From positions 30,810 to 94,809 of the forward strand of contig JAFUUE010000064.1 in assembly GCA_017483945.1 (NCBI GenBank): DNA of 64,000 bases, read 5' to 3'. The position numbers and the translations under genes were made by a program. Source of the stretch: Paludibacteraceae bacterium. GTDB lineage: Bacteria > Bacteroidota > Bacteroidia > Bacteroidales > Paludibacteraceae. Shown one piece after another: positions 7,911 through 15,738 of the stretch (positions are counted from its first letter, which is position 1; each line of letters starts with the position of its first letter). Under the pieces are notes generated by a model that was given only the letters and a program-made list of their open reading frames with translations, searched no databases and was not told the DNA's origin.

Positions 7911-9416
7911 ATGCCCGCCCGTCCTGTCTCTCTTTCCCGCCTGACCGTTGTGCTGCTGTGGAGCGCGTGGCTGCTCTGTGCCTGCTCCCCCGTGGCGGTG
8001 CAGCAGGCGCAGCACGCCCTCGCCGTGGCGGACAGCCTGCCGCCCGAAGCCCTCACCGCCGCCGACAGCACCGCCTTGGCCTCGGCCGTCACCACCCTCC
8101 GCCACCGCCGCTTCTCCTTCCCCGACGACTATGCCCGCGCCTGCTATCGCTACGGGCGCCTCTTGCGCCTGCGCGGTGACTACCCCGCCGCCATGCAGGC
8201 CTTCATCGGCGCCACCCGCGCACCCTACCTCATCCGCCCCGTCCCCCTCCCCGGCTTCACCGACTATGCCTCCCTCGCCCGCGCCTATAGCAACATGGGC
8301 ACCATGTCCCATTTGACCGGCAACTATGCCCTCTCGTACGACATGTATGCCTGCTCGGCTGAGCGGTTCCGCCTGGCCGGAGACTCCTCCCTCTTCTTCT
8401 ATTTCCTCAATGCCATGGCTCAGGAGCAGGTGGAGCAGATGCACTTCTCCGAGGCCTATACCCTGCTGGACAGTATCCGACGGCGGTGCACGGATACAGA
8501 CGTGCTCACTAAGACGCTGGAGATACAATCGCGCTTATGCCTTCTCGCACAGCAATATGACTCGGCTATTGCTTATGTGGATGAACTATATCGGAGGGGC
8601 TATGCCGCCACGACCGGTTATGTCATCAAGGCGCAGTCCTACTGGTATCTGAACCGCTATGACTCTGCCGTGCGTTATGCTGAACAGGTCATGCAGCATC
8701 CCTATGCAACGCCGCAGGAACGGCATAACATGTTGTATATATTGACATATAATGACACGACTATTGACAAGGACGAGATCAAACGTCGATACGAGGAACG
8801 TGAGGATATTGACCGCTATGAGATAGACCCGATGCTCATACAACTCTCGCAGGCGACGATGTTGTTGGAACAAGACTTGGAGAAATCATCCGATTCCCGA
8901 CTGCTACTGCTGTTGGTAATATTATTGCCGGGAGTGTTGTGCTATCCTCTTATTGCAATAAGGCGGCACAAGAAACGCATGGAACTGCAAATCGCTATCG
9001 ATGCACATAACGAGGAATTGCGGAACGAGACCACGCAATTGGAGCAGACCTATTCTGCATACCAGCAACATCTCGTTGACCAAATTGAACAGAACTGTGA
9101 GGCGTTTAGACATTCTCATAACTGGGAAGAAGATTTATGTTGGAAGGATTATGACCAAATGTGTCATGTTGTCAATCAGCATTTCTTCTTGTTAGCAAAT
9201 AAACTGAAAGCCACGAACCGCCTTGGCGAACGGGACATCCGGCTATGCGTCCTCGTGCTACTGGACCTCCCCTATGAGGAGATTGCCCGGATATTGAACC
9301 TGTCGCCCAAGAGCATATCCAAACTCAAATCGGTCACGGCGCGCAAACTGAATGTGAACATAAGAGATTTGCGGGAAAAACTGCTGGAAATAGCCTCCCG
9401 GACGACCATTGATTAG
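7911..9416 (+). CDS. Lipoprotein-anchored TPR/transmembrane regulator with C-terminal HTH
   Basis: 501 residues from the ATG at 7911. It has a signal peptide with lipobox LCAC (Cys25), helical TPR-like repeats (about 60-290), a transmembrane segment (about 329-348, LLLLLVILLPGVLCYPLIA), a charged coiled-coil stretch, and a C-terminal LuxR-like helix-turn-helix (about 436-485, LPYEEIARILNLSPKSISKL). This is the architecture of Bacteroidota TPR regulators that sense extracytoplasmic signals and bind DNA from the membrane. Codon and base composition shift within the gene: the first ~600 nt are very GC-rich, the rest clearly less so. It may control the downstream secreted proteins; that is inference. 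Confidence 0.85.
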   Translation: MPARPVSLSRLTVVLLWSAWLLCACSPVAVQQAQHALAVADSLPPEALTAADSTALASAVTTLRHRRFSFPDDYARACYRYGRLLRLRGDYPAAMQAFIGATRAPYLIRPVPLPGFTDYASLARAYSNMGTMSHLTGNYALSYDMYACSAERFRLAGDSSLFFYFLNAMAQEQVEQMHFSEAYTLLDSIRRRCTDTDVLTKTLEIQSRLCLLAQQYDSAIAYVDELYRRGYAATTGYVIKAQSYWYLNRYDSAVRYAEQVMQHPYATPQERHNMLYILTYNDTTIDKDEIKRRYEEREDIDRYEIDPMLIQLSQATMLLEQDLEKSSDSRLLLLLVILLPGVLCYPLIAIRRHKKRMELQIAIDAHNEELRNETTQLEQTYSAYQQHLVDQIEQNCEAFRHSHNWEEDLCWKDYDQMCHVVNQHFFLLANKLKATNRLGERDIRLCVLVLLDLPYEEIARILNLSPKSISKLKSVTARKLNVNIRDLREKLLEIASRTTID

Positions 9417-9440
9417 CATTTTTCACAGTCTCAATTTCTT

Positions 9441-9472
9441 AATCGCCTTATATAGAGGCGATTGGTGTTTTT
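9441..9472 (+). terminator. Hairpin terminator after TPR/HTH regulator
   Basis: AATCGCC at 9441-9447 pairs with GGCGATT at 9457-9463, followed by a T-rich tail. The hairpin is bracketed by a direct repeat TTTTTCACAGTCT (about 9420 and 9475). Confidence 0.7.
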
Positions 9473-9491
9473 ATTTTTCACAGTCTTTTTC

Positions 9492-9522
9492 TTGCATAAA
9501 CTGATAAAATGTAGTACCTTTG
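9492..9522 (+). promoter_or_regulatory. Bacteroidota-type promoter for 9615 gene
   Basis: TTG at 9492-9494, 20-nt spacer, TACCTTTG at 9515-9522. It implies a leader of about 85-90 nt before the ATG at 9615. Confidence 0.75.
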
Positions 9523-9539
9523 CCATGTCGTTCGGTGAA

Positions 9540-9581
9540 GGACTACCTCATATGTATAAGGTGATAGTCCAAACAGGACTA
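9540..9581 (+). promoter_or_regulatory. Leader with competing hairpins
   Basis: GGACTA at 9540-9545, TAGTCC at 9565-9570 and GGACTA again at 9576-9581. The middle segment can pair with either flank but not both, as in attenuator or switch leaders. No terminator tail or known riboswitch is recognised. Confidence 0.4.
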
Positions 9582-9614
9582 ACCCAAATTACAACTTATA
9601 ATTAGTAACCCATT

Positions 9615-10436
9615 ATGAAACCATTCCGAATCCGAATCTTCCTATTGCTCAGTGTTCTCCTCGCGTATGGTGTTGCTCACGCACACTCGCACGCGAGTGA
9701 TGAAGTCCTCGATGACGCGGCTTGTAATAATGAATATACCCTCTATACTGAGATACTCCCCGATATCCTGTATCACGACTCCCTGTATTACATCCTGACC
9801 GTCAATGGCGGCATAGAGCCTGTAGTAGATAGTGTTCAAATAAGAGATTATACAAATGATACATTATGCTATACCGGCTACGAACAGTCCGGAGAGCGCA
9901 TTTATATTGGAGATTTAGTCCGAGGCGACTATCGTCTATGGGTTTTCTATGGAGGATGCGTCAAAAGGGCGACTTTTAGCATTTATTATAACAAGAGTGA
10001 TCAGCCATGTTATGCGGAATATCCATGTTTTTCCGTGATGGTAGCTAATGTGTCGCTTGGCGACTCCGTATATTTTGACCTGTCCTGTAATGGAAGAATA
10101 GAGCCTCCTGTAGTAGATAGTGTTCATATATATGACCTTAAGCATGATACATTGTGCTTTACCGCCTACGCGCAATCCCAAGAACGCATTTGCATTAAGG
10201 AATTGCCGACAGGTGTATATGCCCTGACTGCTTTTTGGGGAGAATGTGCCAGGGCAATGAGATTTAGTATCTTCCCCTTCAGCAGGTTGGATCCCGATAT
10301 GGCGGTTGACAACCCCGCCTCGCTGCAGACGGCCACGAAGCAACTGCGTAATGGTAGGTTATATCTCGTAACCCCGGAAGGCAATATGTACGACATCACC
10401 GGCAGAAGAGTCGGGAACATAACCGATGACCGCTAA
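9615..10436 (+). CDS. Secreted protein with two internal repeats and short sorting-like tail
   Basis: 273 residues. A signal peptide (MKPFRIRIFLLLSVLLAYG, then VAHAHSHA) precedes two homologous ~75-residue units. Each carries the pattern IEPVVDSVQIRDYTNDTLCY then GERIYIGDL and FYGGCVKRATFSIY, with two conserved cysteines per unit. The C terminus (NMYDITGRRVGN) looks like the start of a T9SS sorting tail but stops early. Unrelated in sequence to any family I recognise; beta-sandwich folds for the repeats are plausible. It heads a run of four small secreted or lipid-anchored proteins. Confidence 0.8.
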   Translation: MKPFRIRIFLLLSVLLAYGVAHAHSHASDEVLDDAACNNEYTLYTEILPDILYHDSLYYILTVNGGIEPVVDSVQIRDYTNDTLCYTGYEQSGERIYIGDLVRGDYRLWVFYGGCVKRATFSIYYNKSDQPCYAEYPCFSVMVANVSLGDSVYFDLSCNGRIEPPVVDSVHIYDLKHDTLCFTAYAQSQERICIKELPTGVYALTAFWGECARAMRFSIFPFSRLDPDMAVDNPASLQTATKQLRNGRLYLVTPEGNMYDITGRRVGNITDDR

Positions 10437-10475
10437 CTGTCATAGTAACAAATTCACAATCAATATATATACAGT

Positions 10476-11048
10476 ATGAAAAAGATTCTTTTCCCGACAC
10501 TTTTGTGCATAATGGCAGCAGTCATTCTATCTTCATGTGGCACCTCCGAGCAGCCGACAGCCGACTGGCAGGCGGTGCGGGCGTTGCTGGAACAATATGC
10601 GGACTATACCTATGCCAATTACGCACAGAACCAGTATGTTGAGTTCCGGACCGAGACCGGCGAGGTGGCAGAATATCAGGTTTTTTATAGCAGTTTCCTC
10701 ACAATTGCCGCTGCCAATGAGCCGGAGAATCCTGACACCGAAGATGTCGGCACATCGGAGCCGGAGGATATTAGAATAGTGGTGGGGCTGCAGAGCCCGG
10801 ACGAGCCGACTCCTTCTGTCCTCCTGTCCGGCTATTGCCCGGACAAGCAGGGTCGGGTTATTGCATGGGAATTAGGAGTGGATACTACGCAACTGACTCC
10901 CGCCGTGCAGGGGCGCCGCCCTTCTTTTGCATTGGAGGGAGACGACCTCTATCTCGAAAACGCAGCAGGACAATGGATGCTCCTCCGACGTGGCATCGGT
11001 ATCGCCCGTATGGGTGATGCGTATGGTCACACATGGCGCGTACAATAG
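10476..11048 (+). CDS. Hypothetical lipoprotein
   Basis: 190 residues with a lipoprotein signal (lipobox LSSC, Cys21). The middle is acidic and proline-rich (ANEPENPDTEDVGTSEPED), likely a linker. The C-terminal part ends RMGDAYGHTWRVQ. No family recognised. It lies 39 nt after the 9615 gene on the same strand, and the base composition of this stretch is less GC-rich than the flanks. Confidence 0.75.
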   Translation: MKKILFPTLLCIMAAVILSSCGTSEQPTADWQAVRALLEQYADYTYANYAQNQYVEFRTETGEVAEYQVFYSSFLTIAAANEPENPDTEDVGTSEPEDIRIVVGLQSPDEPTPSVLLSGYCPDKQGRVIAWELGVDTTQLTPAVQGRRPSFALEGDDLYLENAAGQWMLLRRGIGIARMGDAYGHTWRVQ

Positions 11049-11087
11049 GCTGTTTTGCGAAAGTATGAGACAGACTGAAAAGAAGGG

Positions 11088-11140
11088 TGCTTTCGACCTT
11101 TCGACTAATAAATTGGAGTGCGCTACGCACCTTTCGACTA
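11088..11140 (+). repeat. Hairpin element A, copy 2 (plus partial copy)
   Basis: The full copy at 11114-11140 has GTGCG-CTA-CGCAC and the CTTTCGACTA tail. A degenerate copy of the tail lies just upstream (about 11088-11106). It ends 26 nt before the ATG at 11167 of the next lipoprotein. Confidence 0.88.
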
Positions 11141-11166
11141 CTTTTCCAATGCATACTAACCTGCTT

Positions 11167-11949
11167 ATGAAAACAACAAAGCTCTTTTTTACAGCAATGC
11201 TGATTGCTTTGTCCTTCTCTGCCTGTCAGGAGCAGCCCGTGACAACAAAGAAGACACAGGGACAACTGGTCTATGAACAGGACACCCCCTGTATGGGCGT
11301 ATATTTTGATGCCAAACTGGGTGAGGATTTCGACTCCGCATTGCAGAATCTTATCCGTTCAAGGACTGAATTAAACGCTATCGGGGATAGCCTGTATGTG
11401 AAACAGATGGAGATGCGCTATCTGTCCACAGAGGACGGCTCACGCTTATTTGTATTGCTGTTCTTTGAGAAAAATGCTGCGGATAAGGTCCTCCCGCTGA
11501 GGCTCCTGTACGCTGCTCATGATGCAATAGACACCAATGGGAACCACTATGAGGTTATCTTCTGCGATGGACCGATTGGCACAGAAGATAGTCGCAAGCC
11601 GGAGGGTAGCTATTCCTTTCAAGAATGTGTAGAATGTTATTTGATGCTTGTCGGTAACTTTGGCGCTGATTTTGAGACCGCTTGGCAATATCTTGAGCCG
11701 GACCGGACGAAGAAGATGAAGGCATTGGCGGACGAGTATGGAGAACATGCTTCTTACAACTCGGAAGATGTCGTCGAAAGGCATAGCAGTATCACGGTGA
11801 AGAATTGCGAGATAAAGGGTGTAGAGTTTACGCTGATTGACTTCTATATGTATTCCTATAAGGAAAATGACTATATCTATGTCGCCAATTACGGGGCATT
11901 GGATTCTCAAGGCAACCTATATAAGTTAGAGACACTCCCTGTCTATTGA
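11167..11949 (+). CDS. Hypothetical lipoprotein
   Basis: 260 residues from the ATG at 11167. The start was chosen because it yields a clean lipoprotein signal, MKTTKLFFTAMLIALSFSAC (Cys20). The frame is open further upstream through hairpin element A, and an ATG at 11149 would add six residues. The mature part is mixed alpha/beta with several cysteines (CMGVYFDAKLG, CVECYLML) and no known motif. Neighbouring genes are also small lipoproteins. Confidence 0.75.
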   Translation: MKTTKLFFTAMLIALSFSACQEQPVTTKKTQGQLVYEQDTPCMGVYFDAKLGEDFDSALQNLIRSRTELNAIGDSLYVKQMEMRYLSTEDGSRLFVLLFFEKNAADKVLPLRLLYAAHDAIDTNGNHYEVIFCDGPIGTEDSRKPEGSYSFQECVECYLMLVGNFGADFETAWQYLEPDRTKKMKALADEYGEHASYNSEDVVERHSSITVKNCEIKGVEFTLIDFYMYSYKENDYIYVANYGALDSQGNLYKLETLPVY

Positions 11950-11970
11950 CAATATATAAATACTGATTCT

Positions 11971-12375
11971 ATGAAGTTATCCTGTTTTAATCGGCATGTG
12001 CGCCGTGCCGGATTGTTGACGGCATGCGTTGCGGTGTTATGCTGCTGCAAGGTGCAGCAGACAATATGTGAAGATGTCTCCCGACCGGGGCAGTTACCTT
12101 GGCTGCAGGAGGTTGTGGAGCAAGGGAAAGATGCGGAGGGAAACAAACTGCTCTCTATTGACAGGGTCGTCTATTATATAGAGGACTCCCGGACAGAGGG
12201 CACGGGTTTCACGCTTACGTATGAGGAAGGTCTGGTTTATCTGGACCGGTTGGGAGGGGCCGTGTATGATTGTGACGGTAACCCCTTGGTGATTTATGGC
12301 GGCGTGGCCGGTTGCCAAGGCGAGTGTAGCCTGCGAATCCTCTCCCGCCGGACCATATACGTGAATCCCGACTAA
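11971..12375 (+). CDS. Small lipoprotein, possibly DUF6970-like
   Basis: 134 residues. The N terminus has a basic region then a hydrophobic run ending in LCCCK, a probable lipidation site. The mature part has PWLQEVVEQG near the start and AVYDCDGNPLVIYGGVAGCQ near the end. That layout recalls small Bacteroidota lipoproteins of the DUF6970 type, a weak assignment. It is the last gene of the island before a 470-bp repeat-rich gap. Confidence 0.68.
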   Translation: MKLSCFNRHVRRAGLLTACVAVLCCCKVQQTICEDVSRPGQLPWLQEVVEQGKDAEGNKLLSIDRVVYYIEDSRTEGTGFTLTYEEGLVYLDRLGGAVYDCDGNPLVIYGGVAGCQGECSLRILSRRTIYVNPD

Positions 12376-12411
12376 CGGGCCGCCTAACGCCTTGGTACTG
12401 AGAGGGGCTGA

Positions 12412-12578
12412 CGAACCTGGAACGATGCTGGAACGAAGCTGGCCTACGCAATGCGCTGAAAACCAGACCGCCTAACAGACCTGAAACAGACCTGGAACAG
12501 AGCTGACAGGTGCAGCAGGCTGCTAATCAGGCAAATCTACCCCTCAGGTTCGGGCCAGGTTCGGGTCAGGTTCGGGCC
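12412..12578 (+). repeat. Three 11-bp tandem arrays in intergenic region
   Basis: Units of 11 bp: CGAACCTGGAA and variants x3 (12412-12444), CCTGAAACAGA/CCTGGAACAGA (12480-12501), and AGGTTCGGGYC x3 (12546-12578). The first family recurs at 22674-22706. The gap 12376-12795 contains no convincing gene. Confidence 0.92.
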
Positions 12579-12691
12579 GTGGCAGGGGGAGACTTCGGCG
12601 CGCCTTTTTTGTTGTATCTTCGGACGCCGCCTTGGCGCGCCGGGCACGCCAATTCCCCCGAACTTACATCTGCGCCTTGCGGCTCCCTTGT

Positions 12692-12746
12692 GGAGTATTG
12701 CGCTCCGCCTTTGTAAGCAAGTTCCCATATCGGAGCACAATACTCC
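12692..12746 (+). repeat. Long imperfect inverted repeat upstream of mlaEF
   Basis: GGAGTATTG then GCTCCG (12692-12707) can pair with CGGAGC then CAATACTCC (12731-12746): 15 pairs with one mismatch and a 23-nt loop. Short flanking arms (TTGCGG/CCGCAA) could extend it. It lies about 100 bp before the mlaE start, ahead of the promoter, and has no T-run. Confidence 0.7.
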
Positions 12747-12795
12747 GCAAGTGGCATAAATGCCCCCCTCTTCTCCGAAAAACTACACCTCGCTC

Positions 12796-12826
12796 TTGCG
12801 TATATGCAATTTTTGTTGTAACTTTG
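12796..12826 (+). promoter_or_regulatory. Promoter of the mla-protease operon
   Basis: TTG at 12796-12798, spacer of 20 nt beginning CGTATATGCAA, TAACTTTG at 12819-12826. The spacer word GTATATG is shared with the promoters at 43844 and 44910. Confidence 0.75.
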
Positions 12827-12846
12827 TAGGCTATTTATAGACTACG

Positions 12847-13587
12847 ATGAAGTTCTTGCAACAAATAGGAGCGTATTGCCTGCTGATGTGGCGCGTGTTC
12901 CGCATGCCGGACAGGCAACGCATGTTCTGGAGACAGATGTCGTTAGAGCTGGATAAGCAGGGGACGCAGTCCGTCCCCATCGACCTGATTATCTCCGTCT
13001 TCATCGGGGCTATCATGACCATGCAAATCAAGCTGGACATGGAAAACCCGCTCCTGCCGCGCTACACCGTGGGCGTCGTCACACGCGACACCATGCTGCT
13101 CGAGTTCTCCAGCACAATCCTCTGCCTCATCCTCGCCGGCAAGGTGGGCAGTAACATCGCCTCGGAGATAGGGACGATGCGTATCACCGAGCAGATAGAC
13201 GCACTCGAGATAATGGGCGTCAATAGCGCCAACTACCTCATCCTGCCGAAGATACTGGCCTTCATGGCCATGATGCCTGCGCTGGTCATCCTCTCGGTCG
13301 GTAGCGCCCTCATCGGGGGATACATGATGGCGCTGCTCACGGATATACTGACCGTCGATGAGTATATCTTCGGCATCACCTACGCCTTCATGGACTACCA
13401 TGTGCCCTACGCCATCGCCAAGTCCGTCATCTTTGCCTACGTCATCGCCAGCGTCGCCTCCTACTACGGCTATACCACACGCGGAGGCGCCCTGCAGGTC
13501 GGCCAAGCCAGCACCAACGCCGTCGTCCACTCCTCCGTCATCATACTCTTCCTCGACATCTTCCTCACCAAACTCATGCTCAGTTAG
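12847..13587 (+). CDS. mlaE: MlaE-family ABC transporter permease
   Basis: 246 residues with five or six hydrophobic segments and the MlaE/YrbE hallmarks: VGVVTRDTMLLEFSSTILCL, then GKVGSNIASEIGTMRITEQI and DALEIMGVN. It is the inner-membrane permease of a phospholipid/lipid trafficking system between inner and outer membrane. The ATPase gene mlaF follows after 2 nt. No mlaD (MCE) substrate-binding gene is next to it, unlike many mla operons; in this window an MORN-like gene and proteases follow instead. Confidence 0.93.
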   Translation: MKFLQQIGAYCLLMWRVFRMPDRQRMFWRQMSLELDKQGTQSVPIDLIISVFIGAIMTMQIKLDMENPLLPRYTVGVVTRDTMLLEFSSTILCLILAGKVGSNIASEIGTMRITEQIDALEIMGVNSANYLILPKILAFMAMMPALVILSVGSALIGGYMMALLTDILTVDEYIFGITYAFMDYHVPYAIAKSVIFAYVIASVASYYGYTTRGGALQVGQASTNAVVHSSVIILFLDIFLTKLMLS

Positions 13588-13589
13588 AC

Positions 13590-14396
13590 ATGATATCCAT
13601 ACAGCATGTACATAAGAGCTTCGACGGACACCGTGTCCTCAACGATGTCACGGTCGATATGCAGGACGGACAATGCAACATGATTATCGGGCAGTCCGGC
13701 TCGGGCAAGACCGTGCTCATGAAATCGCTCATCGGCTTGCACGGCGTCGATAGCGGACGCATCGAGTACGACGGGCGTAACCTGCCGGACATGAGCGAGA
13801 AAGAGGTGCGTCTCCTCCACAGGGAGGTCGGCATGCTCTTCCAGGGGGCGGCCCTCTTCGACAGCCTGACCGTGATGCAGAACGTCCTCTTCCCGCTTGA
13901 GATGTGGGCTCCCATGACGCGCCGTGAGCGGGAAGAACGTGCACGATTCTGCCTCGAACGTGTCAATATCAGCAATGTGGCATGGAATTTGTCACCTGCT
14001 GAGATAAGCGGAGGTATGCAGAAGCGGGTCGCCATCGCACGCGCTATCGCGCTCAACCCGAGATACCTCTTCTGCGACGAGCCTAACTCCGGACTCGACC
14101 CCAAGACAAGCCTCGTCATCGACCAACTCATACACGAGATAACGCAGGAGTACAATATATGCACCGTGATTAACTCACACGACATGAACTCCATCATGGA
14201 GATTGGCGATAACATCATCTTCCTCCGAGAGGGACACAAGGAGTGGCAGGGCAGCCGGCACGAGATATTCTACGCCGACAACGCCGCCCTCAACGACTTC
14301 GTCTTCGCCGGAGACCTGTTTAAGATGGTGAGAGACCAATTGAATGTACAAAGGGACGATGTACAATGTACAAAGGACAACAATGAATCATTATAA
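13590..14396 (+). CDS. mlaF: MlaF-family ABC transporter ATPase
   Basis: 268 residues. Walker A GQSGSGKT (about residues 34-41), signature SPAEISGGMQKRVAIARA, Walker B RYLFCDEPNSGLDP and the H-loop INSHDMNS are all present. It energises lipid transport with the MlaE permease just upstream. The last ~20 codons after LFKMVRDQL are encoded by a short repeat (GTACAAAGG/GTACAATGT words), including the exact reverse complement of a 14-mer found at 7169-7196. The repeat therefore forms a novel C-terminal tail. Confidence 0.93.
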   Translation: MISIQHVHKSFDGHRVLNDVTVDMQDGQCNMIIGQSGSGKTVLMKSLIGLHGVDSGRIEYDGRNLPDMSEKEVRLLHREVGMLFQGAALFDSLTVMQNVLFPLEMWAPMTRREREERARFCLERVNISNVAWNLSPAEISGGMQKRVAIARAIALNPRYLFCDEPNSGLDPKTSLVIDQLIHEITQEYNICTVINSHDMNSIMEIGDNIIFLREGHKEWQGSRHEIFYADNAALNDFVFAGDLFKMVRDQLNVQRDDVQCTKDNNESL

Positions 14397-14407
14397 CCAC
14401 TTTAACC

Positions 14408-15388
14408 ATGGCAACCATCTGTTATAACAACCTCTATCAGAGCTTCAGCGACCGCGGCGCTTTCGTCCAGAAACAGCCGTGGCAGACCTCTGCCGTCGAT
14501 GAGGCGGAGCTGCGTGTGGGCGAACGGCTGCCCCATTGGCCGAGTTACATAGCGCCCGTGGTCAAACGCTACGACCCCGGAATGAGTAACTTCCTCCAGT
14601 ATATCCCCGCCACACTCGAACTGGAGTACGAGGGGAAGACCATCACCCTGCACCCCGGCGATGAGGTGAAACTGGACAGCAGTTTCTTCAACGCAGAGCA
14701 TGGAGTGGAGTGCTATATACTCAAATGCGTGAAGATGGTCAACACCCGCCCCGTCTATACCGGCGGCTGGCAGTTGGAGGACGTCATCCTCCAGCGCCTG
14801 AGAGGCCCCATGGGACGGGGACAGGTGCGCTATCCCAACGGCGACTTCTTCGAGGGCGACTTCTCACTCAGTTACCAGAGCATAGACAGCCAGGCCTACA
14901 CCGCCTGCGGACGCTACATCTTCGCCGACGGCTCCGTCATCGAGCGGGCATGGGTGAACACCAACCCCAACGGCACATGCTTCGACATGCAGGGGCTCTC
15001 GCGCATCAAGCACCCGTCAGGCCCTGACTCGATAGCAATGTTCTGCAAGGGGCAGCGCTGCGGCATCGAACTGTTCCTCGACGAGCAGAAGCCGTATATC
15101 CGGGAGTGGTGCGCCGACAAGCCGGTCGAGCGCAAGCGCCCCTTGGAACTGGTGGAATACGACCTGGACGACTCGCGCGCGGAGGACCTGCTGACCCTCA
15201 CCCTGACCCTGCGCGGCGGGGACGCCCTGTACCGCGTGGTGCAGCGCGGCGGACGCATCTATCAGAACCACTACGACCACTATATCTACCGGCCCCATAC
15301 CGAGGTGAGCGTGACCCTGCCCGACGGCGACACTCTCCAAGACGACTGCGGGGAGGTGCTGAAACAAATAATAAAAACAGATTCATAA
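14408..15388 (+). CDS. MORN-motif-containing protein
   Basis: 326 residues, no signal peptide. A central segment GRGQVRYPNGDFFEGDF matches a MORN repeat, followed by a degenerate second one (GRYIFADGSVIERAW). The N-terminal half has a short beta-rich domain (LELEYEGKTITLHPGDEVKL). MORN repeats often bind membranes or other proteins. It lies between mlaF and the protease block and its stop overlaps the next start by one base (TAATG), so it belongs to the operon. Its role is unknown. Confidence 0.75.
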   Translation: MATICYNNLYQSFSDRGAFVQKQPWQTSAVDEAELRVGERLPHWPSYIAPVVKRYDPGMSNFLQYIPATLELEYEGKTITLHPGDEVKLDSSFFNAEHGVECYILKCVKMVNTRPVYTGGWQLEDVILQRLRGPMGRGQVRYPNGDFFEGDFSLSYQSIDSQAYTACGRYIFADGSVIERAWVNTNPNGTCFDMQGLSRIKHPSGPDSIAMFCKGQRCGIELFLDEQKPYIREWCADKPVERKRPLELVEYDLDDSRAEDLLTLTLTLRGGDALYRVVQRGGRIYQNHYDHYIYRPHTEVSVTLPDGDTLQDDCGEVLKQIIKTDS

Positions 15389-15738
15389 TGAAACGTATCC
15401 TTATCCTGACAATGTTGGCGCTGACCGGACTGGTCGGCCTGCAGGCGCAGCGCCCCGCGCATGTGCCCGCTCCGCGGACACCCATCACACGCGTCCAACC
15501 TAACGGCGACACACTGACCGTACTGCTGCGCGGCGATGAGCACCACCACTTCATGATGACCACTGACGGCTACCTCCTGCGGGAGGACGCCAAGGGCTAC
15601 ATCTGCTATGCCTACTACACCCCCAAGGGCAATATCGTGGTCGGCAAACGCCGCGCACACAACGCCGACAAACGCAGCCGCTGCGAACAACGCTACCTGG
15701 AGAAGACTATCCCCAACCTGATGGAAGACAAACGATGA
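15388..15738 (+). CDS. Stand-alone M6-protease prodomain-like secreted protein
   Basis: 116 residues. After a signal peptide (MKRILILTMLALTGLVGLQA) it has only the N-terminal domain that the three following proteases carry before their catalytic part: VQPNGDTLTVLLRGDEHHHF then MMTTDGYLLRE. It has no HExxH region. It ends RYLEKTIPNLMEDKR, and its stop overlaps the start of protease 1 (ATGA). It could be an inhibitor, a folding chaperone in trans, or a remnant of a fourth protease. Start chosen at 15388 because it gives the signal peptide and couples to the upstream stop. Confidence 0.82.
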   Translation: MKRILILTMLALTGLVGLQAQRPAHVPAPRTPITRVQPNGDTLTVLLRGDEHHHFMMTTDGYLLREDAKGYICYAYYTPKGNIVVGKRRAHNADKRSRCEQRYLEKTIPNLMEDKR

